DNA of 64,000 nucleotides from Polaromonas sp. (GCF_010365105.1 NZ_JAAFGZ010000016.1:31010-95009); one strand, 5' to 3'; positions 1-8,342 are shown, counted from the stretch's first letter. Notes: generated by a model from the letters alone, not told the origin. Numbers and translations: made by a program.

Positions 1-461
1 AAGGCCAGGCTGTCATCAGCCAGCGTCACACCGGCGGCATCCACCGGGAACCAGCGCACATCAGCGGCATTGGCGCCTTTGCGCGGCTGCAGGCTGGCCC
101 ATGGCAACAGCGCGAAATACACCTGGGTCACCGACCAGCCACGCGGATCGCGCAGCCGCCCGCCCCAGCTTCCCAGTTGCTCCAGATAGGGACTTTCAAC
201 CGCCGTTTTCTCGCGCAGTTTGCGCAGCGCGCAGGCACGCAAATCGTCGTCCAGCAACACATCGACAAAACCGCCCGGCAGCGCCCACTGCCCCGGAAAC
301 GGCTCACTGCCCTGGCGCGGGCGCTGCACCAGCAGCACCTGCAAGGCTTCATCGATCAGCGAAAAAACCACCACGTCCACTGTCACCAGCGGTCGGGCGA
401 TGTCCTGCACCAAAGCCGCAGGCGCACTAGGCAGGGCAGGCGATTTTTTGGAGGTGCTCAT
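1..461 (-). CDS. NUDIX-domain protein, NrtR-like transcriptional regulator (partial, C-terminus outside window)
   Basis: The N-terminal 153 residues are visible, starting at ATG 461 and running off base 1. The fold reads as a NUDIX domain (LVTVDVVVFSLID, then FPGQWALPGGFVD), but the NUDIX box is degenerate: the usual REL-EE core is RKLREK, so hydrolase activity is doubtful. The following segment (YLEQLGSWG, RDPRGW, VYFALL) resembles NrtR-family regulators, in which a NUDIX domain senses ADP-ribose-type ligands and a C-terminal winged helix binds DNA. That winged helix would lie outside the window, so the regulator call is inference. It diverges from an ADP-ribosylglycohydrolase fusion gene, with two palindromes between them, which fits a local regulator. 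A true NUDIX hydrolase is the alternative. Confidence 0.75.
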   Translation of the reverse strand, partial: MSTSKKSPALPSAPAALVQDIARPLVTVDVVVFSLIDEALQVLLVQRPRQGSEPFPGQWALPGGFVDVLLDDDLRACALRKLREKTAVESPYLEQLGSWGGRLRDPRGWSVTQVYFALLPWASLQPRKGANAADVRWFPVDAAGVTLADDSLA

Positions 462-486
462 GTAAATTTCTTGTGCTGTCGTTTTA

Positions 487-527
487 AAGTTGTATATTAC
501 AACCTTGAAAGTTGTTCTGTACAACTT
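487..527. promoter_or_regulatory. Paired palindromic operators between NUDIX regulator and ARH gene
   Basis: Two near-identical 19-bp inverted repeats lie in the 87-bp divergent gap. The first, 487-505, has arms AAGTTGT and ACAACCT around 5 bases. The second, 509-527, has perfect arms AAGTTGT and ACAACTT around 5 bases. Their centres are 22 bp apart, about two helical turns, so two dimers could bind the same DNA face. A candidate -35 (TTGAAA, 505-510) for the rightward gene lies in the spacer. They are most simply operators of the divergent NrtR-like protein; the assignment is inference. Confidence 0.6.
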
Positions 528-548
528 AAACTCAAAAGGAACCGTACC

Positions 549-2201
549 ATGCCCCATTCCACCGTCCTCACCAGTCTCAATCGCCCTTTACGCGTGGCGC
601 ATGTTTGCGCCGGCACTGCGCTGGGTGCTATCGGCGTGACGCTGTGCCCCGGCAAGTGGCAGAGGACTTCAATCTCCGGCACCTGGCAGCGCGACCTGGC
701 CACGGACATCGATGCACTGCATCACTGGGGCGCCGCTGCCGTGGTGACACTGATGCCGCAGGACGAGTTGCAGGCAGTGCAGGCCGACGGCATGGGCGCC
801 GCCTGCGAAGCGCGCGGCATTGAATGGCATCACCTGCCGATTCAGGATGTCGATGTGCCCGATGCCGCGTTTGAAACCGCATGGCTTTACACCGGATTGC
901 GTCTGCGCGAACACCTGCGCGCGGGCCGCAATGTCCTGCTGCACTGCCGTGGCGGCCTGGGGCGCAGCGGCACCATCGCGGCGCGGCTGCTGGTGGAACT
1001 CGGATGGGAGGCACAGGCCGCCATCCGCGCCGTGCGGTCGCAGCGCCCCGGCGCGATCGAGACCCGCGCGCAAGAAGCGCATGTACTTCAAACTCAGCCC
1101 GTCCCCAGCGACGAAAGCCATGCCGCCCGCGTGCTGGGCTGCATTCTGGGCGGCGCGGTTGGCGATGCCTTTGGCTATGCCATCGAGTTCGACTCCTGGG
1201 ACGCCATCTGCCGCCAGCATGGCCCACGCGGCCTGCGCGAGCCAGTGATGCAACGCGGCCAACTGGTGGTCAGCGACGACACGCAAATGACGCTGTTCAC
1301 GCTCGAAGCCATGGCCGTGACACTGCCGGGTCAGTTACCGCCGCTGTTTAACGAAACCCTGATGCGTCCGTTTCAGGCTGCCTGCCGGCGCGCCTACCTG
1401 CGCTGGGGCATCACGCAGGGCATCCATCCATTGCTCAAGGACGCCGATCAAGTCACCTTGCATCTCAGCCCCGCCATGCGCCACTTGCGCGCGCCGGGCA
1501 ACACCTGCCTGTCGGCCGTACGTGCCGGCGCTACCGGCACCGTGATGAGTTCCATCAACCAGTCCAAGGGCTGCGGCGCCGTCATGCGCACCGCTCCCAT
1601 TGGACTGATTGAAGGCACGACGCCGGAACTGGCGATGGCGTTGGGCGATGCAGCCGGTGCGCTGACGCATGGCCACATCGACGGCTGGCTGCCGGGCGGT
1701 GCGTTGAGCGCAATGGTGCGTTTCATTGCCCGGGGTGAAGCGATCCGGCCAGCGGCGCACCACGCACTGCGCCTGCTGGCTGGGCATCCGCACCCCGACC
1801 AACGGGCCATCAACGCTTCAGGCACCGCCCGGCTCATCACTACGGCGTTGCAACTTCTGGATGACACGCCGGACCGATCAGAAATTTTCAGGCGCCTGGG
1901 CGAAGGCTGGACCGGCGACGAAGCACTGGCCATCGGTGTCTATGCGGCCTGCGCCGCCAGCAGCTTTGAAGACGCCGTTCGCCTGGCCGCCAACCACGAT
2001 GGCGACAGCGACTCCACTGCTTCGATTGCCGGGCAACTCTACGGTGCCCGCCACGGCATCATGTCCCTGCCGCATGCCTGGGTTCGACGGCTCGATGTGC
2101 TTCAAGATGCTCTGCAGGTGACACAGCGATTTCTGGAGGCGCAGGCGACGGCACCGCAGATACTCGATCAGTCGACTCAACAATCACGGGAGCATAAATA
2201 G
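549..2201 (+). CDS. Dual-specificity phosphatase / ADP-ribosylglycohydrolase fusion protein
   Basis: A 550-residue protein starting at ATG 549, with AAGGA at 535-539; longer upstream readings of the frame have no support. Residues about 13-185 form a cysteine-based dual-specificity phosphatase with the loop HCRGGLGRS (132-140, nucleophile Cys133) and candidate acid residues near 100-102. Residues about 193-520 form an ADP-ribosylglycohydrolase (DraG/ARH) domain with GDAFG (205-209), metal ligands in SDDTQM (242-247) and HDGDSDST near 483-490. DraG-type enzymes remove ADP-ribose from proteins or nucleic acids. No signal peptide is seen, so it is cytoplasmic. Both active sites look complete. 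The fusion suggests one protein removing two phosphate-linked modifications; its substrate is unknown. Confidence 0.88.
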   Translation: MPHSTVLTSLNRPLRVAHVCAGTALGAIGVTLCPGKWQRTSISGTWQRDLATDIDALHHWGAAAVVTLMPQDELQAVQADGMGAACEARGIEWHHLPIQDVDVPDAAFETAWLYTGLRLREHLRAGRNVLLHCRGGLGRSGTIAARLLVELGWEAQAAIRAVRSQRPGAIETRAQEAHVLQTQPVPSDESHAARVLGCILGGAVGDAFGYAIEFDSWDAICRQHGPRGLREPVMQRGQLVVSDDTQMTLFTLEAMAVTLPGQLPPLFNETLMRPFQAACRRAYLRWGITQGIHPLLKDADQVTLHLSPAMRHLRAPGNTCLSAVRAGATGTVMSSINQSKGCGAVMRTAPIGLIEGTTPELAMALGDAAGALTHGHIDGWLPGGALSAMVRFIARGEAIRPAAHHALRLLAGHPHPDQRAINASGTARLITTALQLLDDTPDRSEIFRRLGEGWTGDEALAIGVYAACAASSFEDAVRLAANHDGDSDSTASIAGQLYGARHGIMSLPHAWVRRLDVLQDALQVTQRFLEAQATAPQILDQSTQQSREHK

Positions 2202-2512
2202 CATTTTTTACGTTCAACAAAGGGGCTGTCGAGCAGGCCGAATTTCTGCCAGCCAAGGACCGGGCCGGCGCGGGTATTGAAGAAAATGTGTTTTTTGACT
2301 TGCTTTTGCTTCATTTGAGCCAGCTTGACTCGGAGCGCCGGCTGATGATGCTGGCGTATGAGTACACGAACTGGAGCGATGCCAGCCGATGCATTGACGT
2401 GCTGGCCATCGATGAAGACCAGAACCTGGTGGTCGTTGAACTCAAGCGTACGAAAAAACGCAGACCAATTTGCTGGAGGTGTATGGGCTACCCCATCCGC
2501 CCCAACAAATAG
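2201..2512 (+). pseudogene. Remnant of a PD-(D/E)xK-type nuclease-like gene
   Basis: The frame directly after the ARH stop is open to 2512 but has no ATG at its head. It encodes a stretch resembling the core of DUF91/NucS-like restriction-fold proteins: IDVLAIDEDQ followed by VVVELKRT, i.e. the D...ExK signature, preceded by a helical segment with SERRLMML. After the ELK motif the similarity stops and the frame runs into a short unrelated tail (from about 2455) ending just before the FIST gene. It is too short, about 104 codons, for an intact family member. I read it as a decayed fragment; a small expressed protein from GTG 2288 is less likely. Confidence 0.5.
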
Positions 2513-2518
2513 CGGTGA

Positions 2519-3811
2519 CTACTCAGCAGCCGTGAACACCGTCAGCACGCCGGTATAGCCATACAGGTGGTTGCGGGCAATCTCGCCGCCGGCAAAAAAA
2601 CCCACCAGCGGCACATCGCCCAGGGCGCGCCGTACGATCTGCAGCTCGGCGCTGGGCGCGCCGAAATGCGGCCCGCCGCGCCCGGAACAGCTGACGTAGA
2701 TGGCGCCGGCAATGCGCCGGGCCGGGTGCGGCGCCGACTGGGCCTCGGGCAGGTTCAGGGCTGTCGCCACTTCCAGCGTCAGCTCCTCGGGCTCCAGTTC
2801 TTCGCGGATTTCAGCGCAGATGCGCACCAGGTCGGCGCGCGCGGCCTCGGCATTGCGCTCGCAAAAGGCCAGCTTCATGCCGATGCTGGCCACATCGGCA
2901 ATCGCAATGCCCTTGCGCGTCGGGTCGAGGCCGATCAGGTGGCGCACCATGACCTCGGCGCCGAACTGGCCCGAACGCTGCCGGGCGACATCGTTTGGCA
3001 AATCCGCGTCATGGCTCAGGCCAACCAGCGTGGTGCGGACCTTGGCCAGCGCCTCGCGCGGCTGCTCCAGTGACACGCCCAGGTCGGCCAGCAGCACCTC
3101 CAGCGCCGGCAGGCCATCAAGCTCGATCACCACATTGGCATCGCAAGCGGTGATTTCGTAGGTGTTTGACACTGGCCAGCAACCCTGGGTGACGCGCGAC
3201 ATCAAGCCCATGCCGCCCGACGTATCGCGCGCAAACGCCACGCCGCTCAGGCCGCCACTAAACACGCCGCAGGCAGCGCCCTGCCCTTTGAGGTTGCCGT
3301 GGCCGCTGAGTGCAAACTGCACCGTCCGGCTCCGGCTCGACGCCAGGCCGCCGAACACATAGCCGCTTTCGGTGCGCTCGGCCATCTCGGCAATCAGTTC
3401 GGCCACGTCGGGCGTGGCCGCATCGGCATGGACCAGCGCGGTGTGTGCGGTGAACACGCCGGCATTCGCCGGCGGCAGCGGCGACACGCCGGAAAACACG
3501 CGGTAGTGGTCGTGCGGCAGTTCGCACAGCATCACGGCCAGGGCGGGTTCATCGAAATACTCGACGTTGTTGGACGCGATGCCGACGCCCACAGTGCCGC
3601 TCCAGTCGGTGATAAAGGGAAGTTCGGCGCTCAGGTGGTCAAGGATTTCCTGGGCCTGGGCCGCGTAGTGGTCGGTGATGTAGAGCAGCGCCAATGTCGG
3701 CGAGGAGGCATAGGCCGGCAGGGACAGGTAGCCGCGCAGCTGCGCCAGCACCAGGGCAGCAGCCATTTCCCATTGGGGATGGGTGGCGTGGCCGTAGGGG
3801 AAGAGTTTCAT
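2519..3811 (-). CDS. FIST domain (FIST_N/FIST_C) signal transduction protein
   Basis: A 430-residue protein with no signal peptide or membrane segment. The first half (to about 215) resembles FIST_N, with conserved glycines in VGVGIASNN and the GGL/SGG motifs around 155-205. The second half resembles FIST_C, ending in GFFAGGEIA and a GYTGVLTVFT tail. FIST proteins are proposed small-ligand sensors (amino acids are a suggested ligand class) and often work beside signalling proteins. Here the gene stands alone, converging on a nuclease remnant and facing away from the regulator pair. No catalytic function is claimed. Confidence 0.85.
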   Translation of the reverse strand: MKLFPYGHATHPQWEMAAALVLAQLRGYLSLPAYASSPTLALLYITDHYAAQAQEILDHLSAELPFITDWSGTVGVGIASNNVEYFDEPALAVMLCELPHDHYRVFSGVSPLPPANAGVFTAHTALVHADAATPDVAELIAEMAERTESGYVFGGLASSRSRTVQFALSGHGNLKGQGAACGVFSGGLSGVAFARDTSGGMGLMSRVTQGCWPVSNTYEITACDANVVIELDGLPALEVLLADLGVSLEQPREALAKVRTTLVGLSHDADLPNDVARQRSGQFGAEVMVRHLIGLDPTRKGIAIADVASIGMKLAFCERNAEAARADLVRICAEIREELEPEELTLEVATALNLPEAQSAPHPARRIAGAIYVSCSGRGGPHFGAPSAELQIVRRALGDVPLVGFFAGGEIARNHLYGYTGVLTVFTAAE

Positions 3812-3963
3812 AAAGCAGGAACGCCGTTAACCGTTAAAAGTGGATTCAGGGCTGCAATGTGGCACATCAGGCGCAACCCTGCCGAAAGCCGGGTTCCCGG
3901 TCGGCCTGACGCGTGCAGGCATCAAGTCCGCCAGACCAGGGCCGGCCATCGGTCCGGGACGCT

Positions 3964-4884
3964 TCAGCGCGTCGTCTTGCGCGCCGCGCTGCCGCCCGTC
4001 TTGCGTGCAGGTGATTTCGCCTTCGTCGCGGCCTTGGGCGCCACCTTGGCCGCTGGCGACTTGGCAGCGCCTGTCTTCGAAGCCGTTTTCCTTGAGGCCG
4101 TCACTGATGTGTCTTTTGCGGCGCCAGCCTTGGGCCAGCTGCCGGCCAGGGCCGTGTTCATGGCGGCGCGGGTGCCGCCGGCCATGGTCTTGGTGGCGGT
4201 TTCGGCCATGTTCTTGGCCATGTCGGTGGCGGTCTTGACCGCGTCCTTGGCCATGCCGGCCGCCATGCTCTTGGTCGCATCGATGGCGGTGGTCTTGGCC
4301 ACTTCCTTCATCGCCTCGGCGGCAATGGTCTGGAACTGCTGGGTCAGCGCGCCCCACCACTGCATCGGGTCCGCGAGGCCGGTCGCCGGGGCTGGCGTGT
4401 CGCTGGCGCCTGATGATTTTTCGCCGGCTTCAGGGCCGTTGTCAGCCTTGTCCTTGCTGGCCTGAAAGGCTGAAGGGGGAATCTCAAGCCCGGCAAAGCC
4501 CTTGGCCTTGTCGGCCGTGCGCTGCATGCCGCCCGACAGGCTGTCGCTGACCTTGAGCTTGAAGGCATTGGCCACGTCGCCCATGTTGAAGTTCATGCCC
4601 TTGAGCGTGGCCAGCGTCATTTTCTGCACCTCCAGCGCCTGGATCGTGGCCTTGAGCGCTGCCGCGTTCTGGTCGAGCCAGAACTGCACCGCCTTCAGTT
4701 CCTGCACACGCTTGTCCAGTTCCTCAACATTGAGCGTGGGCGCAATCCAGTTTCCGAGGTTGGGCAGCTGCGGTATGGCCTGCGTCGCACTGCCGGCAGC
4801 CTGTTTGGCCAGGTTTTGCAGGAAATCAAAACCTGGCACCAATTTGCCAAAGTCGGGAAAAGACGGGGTGTTTGCATTGCTCAT
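3964..4884 (-). CDS. phaM: PhaM-like polyhydroxyalkanoate granule regulatory protein
   Basis: A 306-residue protein started at ATG 4884 behind AGGAG; the longer open frame upstream to 5424 has no ribosome site. Residues about 10-105 match the PhaM N-terminal domain: FDFLQNLAKQ, WIAPTL, a helical ELDKRVQELKAVQFWL segment and ALEVQKMTLATLKGMN. The last 65 residues are a basic Ala/Lys/Pro-rich tail (KSPAAK, KSPARK) typical of nucleic-acid binding. In Ralstonia, PhaM activates PHB synthase PhaC1 and tethers granules to the nucleoid. Between the two lies a helical region with repeated AKNMAETATK-type heptads. The gene is monocistronic and its upstream gap is 327 bp. Confidence 0.88.
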   Translation of the reverse strand: MSNANTPSFPDFGKLVPGFDFLQNLAKQAAGSATQAIPQLPNLGNWIAPTLNVEELDKRVQELKAVQFWLDQNAAALKATIQALEVQKMTLATLKGMNFNMGDVANAFKLKVSDSLSGGMQRTADKAKGFAGLEIPPSAFQASKDKADNGPEAGEKSSGASDTPAPATGLADPMQWWGALTQQFQTIAAEAMKEVAKTTAIDATKSMAAGMAKDAVKTATDMAKNMAETATKTMAGGTRAAMNTALAGSWPKAGAAKDTSVTASRKTASKTGAAKSPAAKVAPKAATKAKSPARKTGGSAARKTTR

Positions 4885-5211
4885 TGAAGTGTCTCCTGGC
4901 GGGTTTTTGCGGTGTTGCGTCTGTGGGGTCGGGCTCCGGCGGCCCTGTGGGCGCAAGGGGCATGGAAAAACCCCGGCACACGGCCTGATTGTGCAGTGTG
5001 GAGGCATCGCGTCAACCGGTTTTTTCGATGCGTTTGCGTGAAGGGACCCACGGCCAGCCCGGTGGTCGACGCTCCCGCGTATTTGATAGCCGAAATCGCC
5101 TTGTCCGCTGATGCAATCTTCTTCATGCGCTTCTGGTTTGATAGCATCCCAGGCGGTTTTTGGTGCCGCGCCTCGCTTCACGCCGGCCCGCCGGGCTGCT
5201 AAGCTTGGACC
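4885..5211. other. Intergenic region upstream of phaM and the VOC gene
   Basis: No supported gene. The leftward open frame here lacks family resemblance and continues the phaM shadow. It must carry the divergent promoters of phaM and the VOC gene, but I could not place -10/-35 boxes confidently. Two copies of TTTGATAGC (5082-5090 and 5137-5145), 55 bp apart, resemble ends of the dispersed Comamonadaceae intergenic repeats. Confidence 0.4.
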
Positions 5212-5625
5212 ATGAAAAGCCTGTTTCACCTTGCCTTCAATGTCACCGACCTGGACGAGGCACGCCGCTTTTATGGTGGTGTGCTGGGCTGCGCGGAGGG
5301 CCGCGCCACCGCCACCTGGGTCGATTTTGACTTCTTCGGCCACCAGTTGTCGCTGCACCTGGGCACGCCGTTCAACACCGCGCGCACCGGCCATGTCGGC
5401 GAGCATCTGGTGCCCATGCCGCACTTCGGCGTGGTGCTGGCCCTGACCGACTGGCAGGCGCTGGCCGGGCGCCTGCAGGCGGCAAAGACGACGTTCTTGC
5501 TGGCGCCGCAGGTGCGCTTTGAAGGCCAGCCGGGCGAGCAGTGGACGATGTTTTTTTACGATCCGTGCGGCAATCCGATCGAGGTCAAGGGCTTGCGGTC
5601 GCTGGACACGCTTTACGCAGCGTGA
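5212..5625 (+). CDS. VOC (glyoxalase/dioxygenase) superfamily protein
   Basis: A 137-residue single-module VOC protein. The start motif FHLAFNVTDLDEARRFYGGV carries the first metal-ligand-type histidine (His6), and the C-terminal FFYDPCGNPIEVKG carries the usual acidic ligand (Glu). The insert QLSLHLGTPF supplies a second histidine-rich strand. Members are glyoxalases, extradiol dioxygenases or resistance proteins; the substrate cannot be read from sequence. Length is normal for a two-bab-unit protein. It converges with the fumarylacetoacetase-family gene, 42 bp away. Confidence 0.85.
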   Translation: MKSLFHLAFNVTDLDEARRFYGGVLGCAEGRATATWVDFDFFGHQLSLHLGTPFNTARTGHVGEHLVPMPHFGVVLALTDWQALAGRLQAAKTTFLLAPQVRFEGQPGEQWTMFFYDPCGNPIEVKGLRSLDTLYAA

Positions 5626-5667
5626 CGCGCCCGCCGGCTTGCAGTGCGTATTCCGGCTCGCAGCGCA

Positions 5668-6624
5668 TCAGGCTGGCGGCGTGATTTCCTGCTCGATCGC
5701 GCCGAACAGCGACTGCCCGTTTTTGCCCTTGATCTCGATGCGCAGGGTGTCGCCGAACTGCATGAAACGGGTTTTTGGCTTGCCGGTGTCGGCCGTCTCG
5801 ACTGCGCGCTTTTCGGCAATGCAGCTGTAGCCGTGGCTCCAGTCCGGGTGGCTGACCGGGCCGGCGCCGACGATGCTGCCGGCGCTCACCGGCCGCGTTT
5901 TGCACAGGTGCGCCAGCAGCTGGCCAAAGTGAAAGGTCATGCCCGCGCCAGCATCGCAAAGGCCGACCTTGCGGCCATTCCAGGTGGTTTGAAGGCTCAG
6001 TCCGAGCCGCCCCTGGCGCCAGGCGTCGCCGGCTTCGTCAGGCGTGACGGCCACCGGTCCGAAGGCCGTCACGGGCCGGCCCTGCAGCGCGCCCAGGCTG
6101 CGCAGGCAGACGTCGCTGGCCAGCATCAGCAGGCGAATGCCGTCCAGTGCGCGCTCGGGGCTGGCGCCCATCGGCACGTCGCCAGTGATGACGGCCAGCT
6201 GTACTTCAAAGTCGATGCCGCACGCTTCGCTGGCCACCACCACGTCATCGCGCGCACCGATGAAGCCGTCGCTGCCGCCCTGGCGCAGCAGCGGCTCGGC
6301 ATACAGGCCCGGGGGCAGCGCGGCCGCCGGAATGCTGCCCAGGCGTTCGACATGGCTGGCGTAGGCCGGGCCGCTGACCCACTGGTAGGCGCGTGGCAGC
6401 GGCGCCATGCAGCGTAGCGGATCAAACGGAAAAGCATGCCGCGCCTTGCCGCTGTTCAGCAGTTCATACAGGTCGTGCAGCTGCGGCGCCATGAAGCGCC
6501 AGTCGTCCAGCACCTGCTGGACCCGGCTGGCGATGCCGGTCGCATAATGGGCGGTTGACAGGTCGCGCGACACCACGACCAGCTGGCCGTCGCGCGATGC
6601 GTCCTTGTAGGTAGCGAGTTTCAT
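5668..6624 (-). CDS. Fumarylacetoacetate hydrolase (FAH) family protein
   Basis: A 318-residue protein, started at ATG 6624 (MKLATYKD), the typical FAH-family N-terminus. The C-terminal two thirds contain the FAH fold with acidic metal ligands in GIDFEVQLAVITGD and the TRFMQFGDTLRIEI segment near the end. The N-terminal part (residues 1-75) is the small domain seen in 2-keto-4-pentenoate hydratase/FAH-type enzymes of proteobacteria. It would hydrolyse a C-C bond in a diketo acid from aromatic or tyrosine-type catabolism, but no pathway partner is adjacent. Its start codon is only 14 bp from the divergent DUF3108 gene, so the promoters must overlap coding DNA. Confidence 0.88.
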   Translation of the reverse strand: MKLATYKDASRDGQLVVVSRDLSTAHYATGIASRVQQVLDDWRFMAPQLHDLYELLNSGKARHAFPFDPLRCMAPLPRAYQWVSGPAYASHVERLGSIPAAALPPGLYAEPLLRQGGSDGFIGARDDVVVASEACGIDFEVQLAVITGDVPMGASPERALDGIRLLMLASDVCLRSLGALQGRPVTAFGPVAVTPDEAGDAWRQGRLGLSLQTTWNGRKVGLCDAGAGMTFHFGQLLAHLCKTRPVSAGSIVGAGPVSHPDWSHGYSCIAEKRAVETADTGKPKTRFMQFGDTLRIEIKGKNGQSLFGAIEQEITPPA

Positions 6625-6638
6625 GATTTCCAGAATAG

Positions 6639-7868
6639 ATGAATGGCCGGGCGATGCGTCCTGACAGGCTGACTTCCGACACCCCGGCAACAAGCCAGAT
6701 TGTGCCGCGCCGCGCCGCACCGTCCTGGCGTACCCTGGGCCTGCTGGCGGCGGGGGTGCTGGCCGTGCATGCGCTGGTGCTGCAAACCCGGCCGGCCCGC
6801 TTCGGCCCGTCGCAAGCGCCGCCATCCCACAGCGTGGCGGTGTTGACCACCCGCAGCATTACGCTGCCGCCGGTGACCGTCAGTCCGCCGCCGGCCGAAG
6901 CCACCCCTCCCGCGCCAGCCACGCCGCAACCCGTCGCCAAGCCTTCCAAAAAACCTGTTTTCAAGCAAAAAGTGCCTGTTGCGCAGGTCCAGCTTGCGCT
7001 ACCAGCTATTGATTCAATAGCACCTTCTGGCCCGCCGCCGGGCAGCGTTGATGAAGCGCCCGTTCTGCAAGAGGCGGACAGCGCCGCGCCAGCCACGGCC
7101 TTGCCGGAGGCCGCACCCGCACCCGAAGTTTCCGCCAGCAGTGCCACGGCGGCCGCACCGACGCCGCCCGCCAGCGACGCGGCAGCGGCTTCACCGCCGG
7201 CGCCAGCCACCCAGACGCCGGTCACCGCCATGGCGCTTGCGGCCAGCGCCCGGCTGGATTACCGCATGACCGGCAGCGCCAAGGGCCTGACCTACCATGC
7301 CCAAGGCGAACTGCTGTGGGAAAACGCCGGCGGCAGCTACAACGCGCGCATGACCGTCAAGGCGCTGTTCATCGGCTCTCGCACCATGAGCAGCACCGGC
7401 CAGGTCGGCGCCCAGGGGCTGGCGCCCACGCGCTTTTCCGACAAGTCGCGCGCCGAGGTGGCGGCCCATTTCGAGCCCGACAAGGGCCAGATCAGCTTCA
7501 GCGCCAACACGCCCACGGCGCCTTGGGTCCAGGGCGCACAGGACCGGGTCAGCGTGTTTTTGCAGCTCGGCGGCATGCTGGCGGGCAACCCGTCGGGTTT
7601 TCCGGCCGGCTCGACCATTTCAACCCTCACCGTCGGTCCGCGCGCTGCGGACAACTGGACCTTTGTGGTCGAAGGCCCGGAATTGCTCGCCTTGCCTTTC
7701 GGCGAAACGGCGACCATCAAGCTGTCGCGCCAGCCCCGCCGCGACTACGACCAGAAGGTTGAAATCTGGTTTGCCCCGGCGCTGGACTATCTGCCGGTGC
7801 GCAGCAGGATCACCCAGGCGAATGGCGATTTTGTCGATCAGCAACTGAGCGATCTGACGCGTCCCTGA
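6639..7868 (+). CDS. DUF3108 domain-containing envelope protein
   Basis: A 409-residue protein with a basic N-terminus, one membrane segment around residues 30-46 (LGLLAAGVLAVHALVL), then a long Pro/Ala-rich linker (about 55-205) and a DUF3108 beta-rich domain from about 210 to the end (RLDYRMTGSAKGL, SYNARMTVKA, EIWFAPALDYLPVRSRI). The architecture suggests a TonB-like anchored periplasmic protein with an extended spacer; function is unknown. A 17-bp perfect palindrome of the dispersed repeat family (7005-7021) lies in frame inside the linker. A later ATG at 6654 could be the true start, which would relax the 14-bp spacing to the FAH gene. Confidence 0.82.
   Translation: MNGRAMRPDRLTSDTPATSQIVPRRAAPSWRTLGLLAAGVLAVHALVLQTRPARFGPSQAPPSHSVAVLTTRSITLPPVTVSPPPAEATPPAPATPQPVAKPSKKPVFKQKVPVAQVQLALPAIDSIAPSGPPPGSVDEAPVLQEADSAAPATALPEAAPAPEVSASSATAAAPTPPASDAAAASPPAPATQTPVTAMALAASARLDYRMTGSAKGLTYHAQGELLWENAGGSYNARMTVKALFIGSRTMSSTGQVGAQGLAPTRFSDKSRAEVAAHFEPDKGQISFSANTPTAPWVQGAQDRVSVFLQLGGMLAGNPSGFPAGSTISTLTVGPRAADNWTFVVEGPELLALPFGETATIKLSRQPRRDYDQKVEIWFAPALDYLPVRSRITQANGDFVDQQLSDLTRP
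7005..7021. repeat. Dispersed 17-bp palindrome, copy 1 (inside a gene)
   Basis: GCTATTGATTCAATAGC is a perfect palindrome around its central T. It lies in the Pro/Ala linker of the DUF3108 gene and adds no frameshift. It is the cleanest member of a family with four other copies in the window (27777, 31195, 38722, 51488). Confidence 0.6.
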
Positions 7869-7948
7869 GCCGTCCATGACGGCTTTGCCCGCCCAGGCCC
7901 CCTTGAAGTTGCGGCAATCGTGGCCATCTGCGGCTAAAGGATATTTCC

Positions 7949-8230
7949 ATGCAACTGCTTTACGACTCTGAATCATTCGTGGTGGTGCAGATCCACGCGA
8001 ATGCGCCCGAAGACTCGGCACCCCGGCCGGCCGCGCCCCAACTGGCCCGGCACGGCTATGAAATCGTGGACAAGCGCTCGGGCAAGCAGGTTTACCTTGA
8101 CGGCTCCTGGGCAGAAATGTTCCAGCAGCGTCTGAGCGGCTGGGAAAAGCACACGCCCACCCAGGAAGAGGTCGAGGACACGCTCGAAGGCTACAGCGGC
8201 CTGGCGAACACGCCGGTTTCGTTGCACTGA
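7949..8230 (+). CDS. DUF3567 family protein
   Basis: A 93-residue protein preceded by AAGGATATTTCC. It matches the short beta-proteobacterial DUF3567 family, starting MQLLYDSESFVVVQIHANAPE and containing YEIVDKRSGKQVYLDGSWAEMF. It is soluble and acidic with no catalytic motif. The family is widespread in Burkholderiales and has no known function. It stands between the DUF3108 and ChaN genes, all on the same strand with gaps of 80 and 112 bp. Confidence 0.88.
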   Translation: MQLLYDSESFVVVQIHANAPEDSAPRPAAPQLARHGYEIVDKRSGKQVYLDGSWAEMFQQRLSGWEKHTPTQEEVEDTLEGYSGLANTPVSLH

Positions 8231-8342
8231 CCATCTGGCCGGTCTCTCCGACGGCAGCGCTTGGCCGCACCGGCCTCCGGCAAAAAGCCCGCAAGCTGCC
8301 AGGCGCAACGCAGCAGGCCGGCGAAGGCTTTAGTATTCGGCC

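Noticed and set aside
177..548. Upstream extension of the DSP-ARH gene
   Set aside because: It would overlap the NUDIX gene and the palindromes; ATG 549 has a ribosome site and begins the family domain.
3299..4465. Long rightward open frame (388 codons) across FIST and PhaM genes
   Set aside because: Antisense to two genes with clear family motifs; its translation is low-complexity Ala/Arg/Val text without domains, as expected from GC-rich shadow frames.
4885..5424. N-terminal extension of PhaM to 5424
   Set aside because: AGGAG and the domain start support ATG 4884; the extension has no family resemblance and would overlap the VOC gene.
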